DNA of 64,000 nucleotides from Hysterangium stoloniferum (lineage: Eukaryota; Basidiomycota; Agaricomycetes; Hysterangiales; Hysterangiaceae). The stretch lies in NCBI GenBank assembly GCA_015178975.1, contig WHVD01000004.1, forward strand, positions 1,798,001 through 1,862,000, in the 5' to 3' direction. Positions 56,714 through 64,000 of the stretch are shown piece by piece. The notes beneath the pieces are model-generated. The model saw only the letters and a program-made list of their open reading frames with translations, was not told the DNA's origin and searched no databases. Each line of letters opens with the position of its first letter. The stretch's first letter is position 1. A program made the translations under genes and the position numbers.

Positions 56714-58288
56714 ATGTCTACAGACATGTTTGATATTGACTTACTTTCGACCACTTATTCTCCAGGAGCTACAGATTCAGCATTTTTAAAAAGTTGTTTG
56801 GAAACCCAGCGAGCAGAACTTTCTTCACTCAACCATCGCATAGTTTCAACCGTTCAAGAGACAGAGGCGATAGAACGTCAACGAGGGGAACTACACAGGT
56901 CGATTACGGTCGGGGAGGCATTATTTGCTCCCATACGGAAGTTGCCTTCTGAAATATTGAGTTATATTATGGCATTGTCGGTCCCCAATTTCTTTTCGGA
57001 AAATCTATCATACGACACAGTGCTCCAATGCGGCGACGTTAGGACCCACTTCACGGAGCCAAGATATGAACGAACATGTCTCATGTTGGTGTGCCGACTT
57101 TGGAAGGCACAGATAACGGCCGCCCCGAGTATTTGGGGAACTAACAAGATTTCGAAAGATATTGACTGGAGGCACCCAACAGTTGAGGAACGGTTTGACC
57201 TTACCAGGTCGCATCCCATTGACTTATATTTGGAATTCGAAGAATGGCCCGCTGATCTCGGAGTCGCGACGATAGATGGACTCATTGCCACGCTATTAGC
57301 GTCTCATGCCCCCCAAATACGTGTTCTTATATGCGATAGTGTCCCTCTCACAGCATCAAAACTCGGTGTACTGAATAACCTTCCCCTTTCTACAGAACGC
57401 ATCGAATTTCCCGTGCTAGAAGTCTTGTTATTGAATGGCTCTGATTATCTCCGCCTACACAAATTATGCAATAGCATCAGAGCCCCTCGTCTTTCGTTAC
57501 TAGCTCTGGAAGATAGGGGTATTGATATTTTTGATTACTTAACGGACGATTCTTTTCCCTCCCTCGCCGAAGCCATAGTCACGCTTCACTGTCATATTCC
57601 CGAGAAGCCGCTTTACCGATTGTCCCTATGTCAAAACCTCACTTCTTTGCATTGGTCGGATTGGGGTGAAGGCAACCCGGAAGCCAGTTTTCCTCAACCA
57701 TTGATACTCCCCTCTCTACAATATCTCTACATTCATGTCGAATATCCCAACGCCGACCGGTCAATACTGACGCGTCTTCAAACCACAGCGCTGATCTCCT
57801 TCACGCTTCGCAGTAACAATATCTCTGGTAACCCCACCGAGAGCCTTTTTGACTTTCTGCACAGTGGTTTGCCGAACCTCCGCCACATAACGCTTACCAA
57901 AGTTATCATATACAATCGAAAGGGCCTATTCAGCGATCTCCCTGAATTACGTACAATACACTGTTCATACTCTCACCTCGGCGGTCTTTTTCTCGCAGAA
58001 TTCATACGTGCCATGCCAGACGTAACGCCGGTCCGCCGACCGCTCGTATGTCCAAGACTCGAAGAAATGTCGTTAATTCAGACAAGTTTTCACGTGCCTG
58101 ATCTCATCGCTGTGTTGAAATCACGCGTTGGTTCTAGGAAGGGCTCGTCGGCGCCAGGTAATATCCGACGTATATATATCTCAAGGAATCGATCGAAATT
58201 TCCGTGGCCACAGGAGCATGTGGGAGCGCTGGAGAGTCTTGAGAAGACGTATGGTCATGTGTTGGTAGTCGAGTCCACCAGGCACTGA
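56714..58288 (+). CDS. F-box protein, single exon, 524 residues
   Basis: Likely substrate receptor of an SCF ubiquitin ligase. Start ATG 56714 (MSTDMFDIDLL). Residues about 24-70 form a coiled coil (LETQRAELSSLNHRIVSTV, EAIERQRGELHRSI), followed by the F-box (PIRKLPSEILSYIMALSV, then CLMLVCRLWKAQITAAPSIW) at about 75-145. The rest is leucine-rich, with LRR-like turns (LTSLHWSDWG, LPSLQYLYIHVEYPN, LPNLRHITLTKV). This N-coil, F-box, leucine-rich order is characteristic of the large, fast-evolving F-box families of Agaricomycetes. No introns and no damage. It stands alone with no partner genes nearby. The target is unknown. Confidence 0.88.
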   Translation: MSTDMFDIDLLSTTYSPGATDSAFLKSCLETQRAELSSLNHRIVSTVQETEAIERQRGELHRSITVGEALFAPIRKLPSEILSYIMALSVPNFFSENLSYDTVLQCGDVRTHFTEPRYERTCLMLVCRLWKAQITAAPSIWGTNKISKDIDWRHPTVEERFDLTRSHPIDLYLEFEEWPADLGVATIDGLIATLLASHAPQIRVLICDSVPLTASKLGVLNNLPLSTERIEFPVLEVLLLNGSDYLRLHKLCNSIRAPRLSLLALEDRGIDIFDYLTDDSFPSLAEAIVTLHCHIPEKPLYRLSLCQNLTSLHWSDWGEGNPEASFPQPLILPSLQYLYIHVEYPNADRSILTRLQTTALISFTLRSNNISGNPTESLFDFLHSGLPNLRHITLTKVIIYNRKGLFSDLPELRTIHCSYSHLGGLFLAEFIRAMPDVTPVRRPLVCPRLEEMSLIQTSFHVPDLIAVLKSRVGSRKGSSAPGNIRRIYISRNRSKFPWPQEHVGALESLEKTYGHVLVVESTRH

Positions 58289-58841
58289 TCCTCCGGGGAT
58301 TCTTGTTCAAGCACCTTCTAGCCTTTGTCATAGCATTTATACGTGACCCTTCTCTCGTTCCCGGTTATTTTCAGCCTATCCCATAATACAACCCTTAAAC
58401 ATACCTTGGGAGTCGTTCCCTCATTACCACCTTCCTCTCAATTAAACTGCATATCATAATTGAATGCCACAAATAAACGACGCGAGGTAGGGCACGTCAC
58501 AATGTACGATCTGGCTTGCTGAGGAGCGGGTTGCGTAATAAATGTAAGTGGTGCAGCAGATGGTGGATGCCCGTATCGCAGATCTATTTAAATATCGTTT
58601 CGAGCATGTGTGAAGAGTTAGCATTCATTATTGGTGATTTATTTAAGAGCGATATTAGACTTCGGAGTTCCATATTGTATTATTCCTTCGGTGGTTTATC
58701 TCGCAATCCAAGATGAGGGTTGATTAACTGTTCTCGCTGGAGTCAGCCTTCGGTTGTTCGACGTCTCCGCGGGCTCTTCTTACTTTGGGATACTACTGGC
58801 AACTTATTCTTAAAGTCAAAGGAACCATGGAACAGGCTAAT
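58289..58841. other. Intergenic, no gene seen
   Basis: A short open frame at 58516-58716 has no support. The region follows the F-box gene and probably holds its 3' UTR and poly(A) site. Confidence 0.35.
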
Positions 58842-58954
58842 GAGTGTAATTTGCAGGAAATGAAATATTGGCAAAATGAATGGTGTGATGCGTGATATTC
58901 ATATGAGGCGCACCATTCAACCCCGCTGGCATTTCATTTCCTGAAAATGCACTC
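58842..58954. repeat. 113-bp fold-back element
   Basis: Terminal arms of about 25 bp (GAGTGTAATTTGCAGGAAAT near 58842 and its near-complement ATTTCATTTCCTGAAAATGC near 58931) plus inner inverted words (TGAATGGTGTG / GCGCACCATTCA) make almost the whole unit a hairpin. This fits a tiny MITE; no target duplication was established. Confidence 0.55.
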
Positions 58955-59184
58955 TAAAAATAACCCATCCTATCCTATTAAATATTTGGCGATTTGGAAC
59001 TTCTTCTACAGCCTGGAAGCTATGTGGTAAGTAGTAACTCAGTTGCACGAATGAGTGAAGCGACTGATGTGCGGTACATTATGAGTGCGGGTGTACTAAC
59101 TATCAGAGAATATAAGAAAATTACAGGGAGCAATACCCCCTAAAGGTTAACCAAGTCAAAGGAATTTATGGGGGAGCTGGTGAC

Positions 59185-60042
59185 TGTTAAGCTCTGGGCT
59201 TATGGGTGGGTCTCCAGGGAAACCCATGGATAATCCAGTAGGTAGGGAGGACTTGGCTTCAGCTTATGTGTTGCACCCTCACATGATGTTGTGGCCAACT
59301 TCAGATAGGGAGAACAGGAATCCTGAGTGGTTAGGGAATATGCAAGGTAGGGGGCAGAAGACCTGGGGGTTCCAATAATGCTATGTCAAGTCAGAACACC
59401 TGTGGGGTCTGGAAATATACTGGTACTGGTCTTTTAGAGTGGGAGATAGAATACTAGGTATGCTAAGTTGATTTTTTGATCAGATTGTAAGTACATGTTT
59501 AACTAGACTATATAGAACTAAAGATTATTGTACTACAAATCTGGTGGGACAAAAAGACAAAACAGGTGAACAAGAAAAGACTGGGTATACCATACTAGGA
59601 ACAAGGCTCAAGACAGAAGAGGAACAAACATGGGAGGCATGTTGGAATGTATACACCACAAACAATGGATTTGATGATCAACATCTATTTTTAGAACACA
59701 CGATCAAAAGCACATGTCATCCCTTTGTTCCACATATTCATTGCACAGTATTTAAACTATATGGTCACACCATCCACGCCTCAGTCCGTTATACCCTAAT
59801 ATGAGACTGAGGTGAGTTTGCTTTAGATAACATCCCTTATTCTCATATTGACAGTATGTATTAGATAATACTAGGTACATACAAATGAGTCTGTTATACC
59901 TTAATATGAGACTGAGATAATACTAGTTGCAATTTTTAACAAGGCATAATAAACCAGAGGTCAAATGGGTTCAGGGGCAGATCAGGACAAGGAACAAGTG
60001 ATGGATGGAGTCCAGGACCTGGCAGGTTTTCTGGTCCTAACA
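59185..60042. repeat. Solo LTR, family L copy 3
   Basis: 858 bp including a nested insertion, TGTTAAGCTC to GGTCCTAACA, with perfect target duplication GTGAC (59180-59184, 60043-60047). It carries the LTR core at 59249-59278 and is largely depleted of CpG. Confidence 0.9.
59640..59941 (+). repeat. Solo LTR, family S copy 2, nested in family L
   Basis: 302 bp, TGTTGGAATG to ATTTTTAACA, with perfect target duplication AGGCA (59635-59639, 59942-59946). It is homologous to the reverse complement of 12318-12671. It contains two copies of a unit around ATATGAGACTGAG (near 59800 and 59905). Confidence 0.88.
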
Positions 60043-61175
60043 GTGACCCCTAGGAGGGGATTTGAAAGTGTAAATAATTGGGAAATTGGTTAAAATTTAT
60101 ATAGAAATGATACCAAATTAAAGAAAGCAAGAAGTGGAATGTCCCCTTACAGGATCAAGGTCTTGCATCTGGAATGCATTCAAGATCTGTTCCTTTATCT
60201 TTTCTCAGTATACATAGTGGCAAGTCTCCACATCCAGGTGACTGCAACCCATTTAATTAAGCTTCTTGTCTAGGGTGTGGTTCCAAATCCTCCATCAGTA
60301 AAATGGTATTAAACACTGGGAGGAGGTACCCCTATTCTGGGATGCTCCACAACATCCAGGAGCTTCCTAGAATGGGAGGATCTCCAGGAGCCATCTGGAA
60401 CAAATACAATTTTACTGATGTCCTAGCTTGCTTTAGTCCATACAGAAACCATTGAGTCACCATAGATTTCCTCAAGCAACTCCATCTAGGTAAGCTGTAG
60501 AAACATCCATCTGATTGAGCTTGAGGTGATGCTTGGCAGCAAGGGCACAGATTATCTGAATTGATTCAAGTTTGCTGCAAGTGGTGCAAAAGTTTTATTA
60601 TAGTACACTCTTCCTTTTTGTGAAACTGCAGGCTACAATATGGATCTTGAAATGCTCAATGTTTCCATTGTGGTCAAATTCTTTTTTGACTTAGGAGGAT
60701 ATCTGAAAACTATTAAGTGTATCAAACAAACAGATGGAGAGAAATTACCAGATGGTGCTGGCCATGGAGAGAGAAGAGGTGGGGCAGAAGAGGAAGGGGA
60801 AGGAGGTGACTGTGAGAAAAGTAGCAGAAGCACAGACAGATGCCAACTGGGTTGTGACAGAAAGGGAGAAGACATGGAAAGCCAGGATCTCTGTGGTAAA
60901 TTTTATTTATTACTTTTTTAAGTCACTGGAACTAACAGACACTAGAGGCACCCCAAGATTTTTGGAGTTGGAAAGGTGAATTCCAGACAAAAGTCTTAAC
61001 AGTATCCCTCCATTAAGGCCAATTTCCCAAGGAGGCTTAGGGCATGGAAGGAAAACCACAGGGATGTGTCAAGGGATCATATGACCAGGCAGTGTATTGT
61101 TAAAGGGTAAGGGAATCTGATCAGAAATCAACAAATTCAAATTTCTCTCCATTCACAATTCTTTCCTCTACCACC
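60043..61175. other. Repeat-like sequence, no gene resolved
   Basis: 60734-60979 reads as a charged helical peptide (MEREEVGQKRKGKEV) that could be a scrap of a coiled-coil ORF, but it has no borders. CTTAACA followed by GTAT at 60997-61007 resembles the LTR end plus internal start of G2 and G3, so 61004 may be an LTR end. Confidence 0.35.
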
Positions 61176-61640
61176 ATGCAGTCTCAGCTAAAACCTACTT
61201 CTAAGACTACAGAAATGCCTATTAATATAGGGGAAGCATTGGGAGCCTCAGGCTCTGCTCCTTCAATCAGGAAATTGACAGCTGCTCTGATTGTGGAGGC
61301 CCTGGAGAGGCAGCCCTCAGAATCTGAGAAACTGGTTGGGCTCCTCAAGTCCCTTGTCACTGACAGGATGCAGTGAGCTGAGGATGATTCTGCTGTGATG
61401 GAGGGGTTGACAACGGATGTCCACAGGCTACACTGGTAGCTAAAGGGCTACTCCAACTTCTGCCTGTTGCAGCCAGAAGTTGAGGACTGGTGCACTGCAT
61501 CAGAGGAGTCTGAGTCAGAGGGGTACATGTCAGGGGAGTCCAAGGACAGGGTAGGGTTGGAAGAATTGGATAGCCTCTTGGGGAATTTAATGAGGCTAGG
61601 AAACAGGAGGTCATGGACAAGAAAATTTTGGTACAATATT
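61176..61640 (+). pseudogene. Decayed ORF, possibly a Gypsy gag-region protein
   Basis: From ATG 61176 a frame runs 66 codons (ALIVEALERQPSESEKLVGL) to a TGA at 61374, then stays open apart from one TAG to 61640 (EDDSAVMEGLTTDVHRL, then ESESEGYMSGESKD). Its place, about 170 bp after a possible LTR end at 61003, suggests the first ORF of an old LTR element. No zinc knuckle is seen. The family is not recognised. Confidence 0.4.
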
Positions 61641-62342
61641 TAATTTCACAATGATTTTAAATTTTATTGATTTCTAATTTGATTGGAGTTTTCCCCTTCA
61701 CAAAACTTCTTGTAAAAACACTTTGTCTTGGCACATAGTTTTTTCAAGTAGAAAATCACAGTTTTCATTCAATTGTTTGAAAGGAAAACTCAATAGAATT
61801 ATATGGTATTCAATTGGCTTGCCTAGACACATTATTAAAGTTTTCATATAATTTTCTTGGGCAGAAAACCTTAATAAAATACATGATTTTGCAAGAGTTT
61901 CCCTATTCAGAGAATCCATCAAAAATAGGTAATTTCCAATGATGTTTCCCCCCCAGAATTTCCTGCTGCAAATTTTTAAAGTTCTTAGATATAATATTCT
62001 TCAGAAAAACCTCCCAAAACTGAAAGTTTTGAAACAGTTTTTCACTTCAAACAATGCTTAAAAAATTTGGCCAAATATTTTGATGTTTAAAACTCCAAAA
62101 ATTTTGGGGTGCCTCTAGTGACATGATGTAGGCACCCAGATTACACAAGGATGCTGGATTTACAATGCCCCTCTATGCAAGACAACTGAAGTGTGTGAGG
62201 AGTGGATTTATATTTATATGTGTGATCGTGGCTACTGTTCCTGTTCCCATATCCATTGCGTGAACATTACCATTTTTCATTTACCTTGATCATTGTGAAT
62301 ATATCAATTGGAAAGCAAACTTGGTAATCATAATGTGGTCTA
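61641..62342. other. Repeat-derived, no gene
   Basis: 61930-62140 is a CpG-free relative of 18880-19085 (shared GAATTTCCTG and GCAAATTTT words, then TTTGG...TGGG...GCCTC). Probably an old repeat of unknown type. Confidence 0.4.
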
Positions 62343-64000
62343 TCAGCACCTCATGTTACATAACTTCATTTTGAAGTTCACATGAAGATTCGGACCGAGG
62401 GGCTTTGTAAAAATATCCGCCATATTTTCCTTCGATGGTACATATGTAAGTATTGCATTGTTAGAAGCTACTTTCTCGCCGATAAAATGATACGCGATAT
62501 TATAATATGATAGGTGCAGTCGCTATCGCGCCGGATCGCTCCGGATTGTTGCAAACCTAAGTTCGCTAAGTAATTGTCGAAGCCACCTAGCAGCGTAGGT
62601 GAGTGCGTTGTATTCGGTTTTTAGTTGTAGAAAAGAGCACTTTTTGACTGCTTCTTCGAGCTCCATGCAATACATCCATTTGTGAGTATTGCTGTATATC
62701 CAGATACCAACTTTGCTTCATTTGCAAAATCAGCGTCGACGTACATTGTCAGTTCTAATCATTGTTACAGCGCTGGTGAATGGTTCTTTCGTCCCTGGTA
62801 CTCTTGATATATCTGAAAATTTGTTTTATAGCTGTCCAGTGTTCATTGGAATGGTCTGTGGTAAAATTGGTTAAGATGATGGACTGTGAATGTGATGTCG
62901 GGACGCGTACCAAGTGCAGCGTACATGGGGGAACCGACATACGGTACATTGTGTATTGCAGGATTACGTTCATTTGGGACACAGAATTTCGTGGATTTGT
63001 TGATAGGTGTCGAAACCTGATGCATATCATCGAATCCGAATCGTACGAGAATCGCGTCGATATATCCCCTAAGAACCTTCATGGAGGTTCCTTCGTCCTT
63101 ATCCCTGCCAATCTTGATTCTTGATTCCCAATACTTTTTTCATTTCACCTAGGTCTTTCATCACAAATAACTAATTAAGTTCTTTTATTTTATAGACCCC
63201 TTCGCCAGATTTCGCGAGTAAGCGTAGATCGTCAGCATCGACAACAATAACGCGTGTCGATGTTTCGCTTTTCGGATAAAGATACACCTATCTGCTTGAC
63301 TTTGAATGTATTTTAGTTTCAATACTTTGCTTTTGAGTTTATCGCTCAATGCTCGTCCGACTTGTTTAAGCGCTCCATGTGTGCCATCCCCAAATTCCGC
63401 TGGTTGTTGCATGTATATTTCTTCGTCCAACGTTGAATTCAGGTAAGCATCTTTTACATCCATCATATGTATCTCCCAGTTAAGTTGGACTGCGAGCAAT
63501 TAGTGCTCACAACGATTCTAATTTGACCATGGGCGATGAAATCTCGAAACAATCCATTCCTTTCTGGTCGCTGTGTAAAACCTTGTGCGACAAGCCTAGC
63601 CTTGGCCTTTTCGAATGTGCCATCTGGGAAGTTTTTCGATGCATAAACCCATCGACATCCAATCGCAAGGCGATTTTCTGGTAAGTCAACCAATTCCCAT
63701 GTTCCAATGCCATTGTGTTGATCACTTCACATCTCCATCACACTCTGGCATCTTTGATAATCGCCGTGTTGCTTCGCTTTTTCTGGTGGTATGACTATCC
63801 CCCAACCAACACGCGGTGTACAGGTCTCTCAGCAGGATTGTTCATCCGTCTATAGTCAAGTCTGGGTCCTTTGCCCGAAATTCGTGTACTGGTACGTGTG
63901 GGTGCTGTCGTGTGTGGAGCTCGTTACTGACGTAGCTGGCGTTGATATTGAACTCCTAATATCCGTTGCATTCTGCTCAGTCGGCTGATTTTCCCCCTCG
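62343..64000 (-). pseudogene. Ty1/Copia pol, C-terminal part (cut by the window end)
   Basis: Minus-strand fragments of one Copia polyprotein, in order: RT start (ENRLAIGCRWVYASKNFPDG, then KARLVAQGFTQ), RT palm (VKDAYLNSTLDEEIYMQQP), the segment YVGSPMYAALGTRPDITF with HHLNQF, the RNase H approach (HWTAIKQIFRYIKST) and the usual C-terminus (MADIFTKPLGPNLHVNFK) ending at a TGA at 62343-62345. Several frameshifts and stops separate them, so it is dead. The integrase and gag would lie beyond 64000. CpG is well preserved, so decay is younger than in G3. Confidence 0.85.

Overview
The window looks like nuclear DNA of a filamentous basidiomycete, most likely an agaricomycete mushroom. Introns are 40-65 nt with GT-AG ends, the Ty3/Gypsy elements are chromodomain-bearing, and the host genes are typical of the group: an F-box protein with an N-terminal coiled coil, an intracellular GH5 glucanase, an intron-rich carboxylesterase, fungal family-1 glycosyltransferases and a cytosolic FKBP. 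No ribosomal RNA, tRNA or CRISPR locus was found. Roughly half of the window is transposon-derived.

Layout. 1-285 is the tail of an unknown gene. 309-11529 is a nearly complete Ty3/Gypsy chromovirus on the minus strand (G1) with gag, pol, an unusual third ORF and two 644-bp LTRs. 11530-15305 is a mosaic of solo LTRs and a gag-only Ty1/Copia element (K1). 15620-23455 holds a UDP-glycosyltransferase (UGT) cluster: two convergent 11-exon genes of 518 codons each (A on +, B on -), then pseudogene copies C and D. 26752-28505 is a four-exon gene of unknown function. 29456-42625 is a nested retrotransposon block: an old Gypsy remnant (G3, -) is split by a younger Gypsy (G2, +), whose own left LTR is split by a solo LTR. 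G2 also carries a spliced gene on its antisense strand with a Zn2Cys6-like cysteine pattern. A rearranged UGT fragment (E) follows.

43798-58288 is the gene-bearing part: a short hemerythrin-like (HHE) protein, a carboxylesterase, a coiled-coil protein with an apparent frameshift, a GH5 glucanase, an FKBP-type prolyl isomerase and an F-box protein, with two SINE-like insertions at 55474-55679. From 58842 to the end the sequence is again repeats: a fold-back element, a solo LTR inside a solo LTR, a decayed ORF, and the 3' end of a Copia pol gene on the minus strand.

Two themes run through the repeats. Most insertions can be dated relative to each other because the 5-bp target-site duplications (TSDs) are still readable. 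Decay is dominated by C-to-T change at CpG: the G1 LTRs differ only by transitions apart from one indel, and most nonsense codons in G1 and G2, including all of those in G1 and in the G2 antisense gene, are TGA where CGA is the simplest ancestor. All gene models were built by eye from splice signals and protein resemblance; no database search was run.
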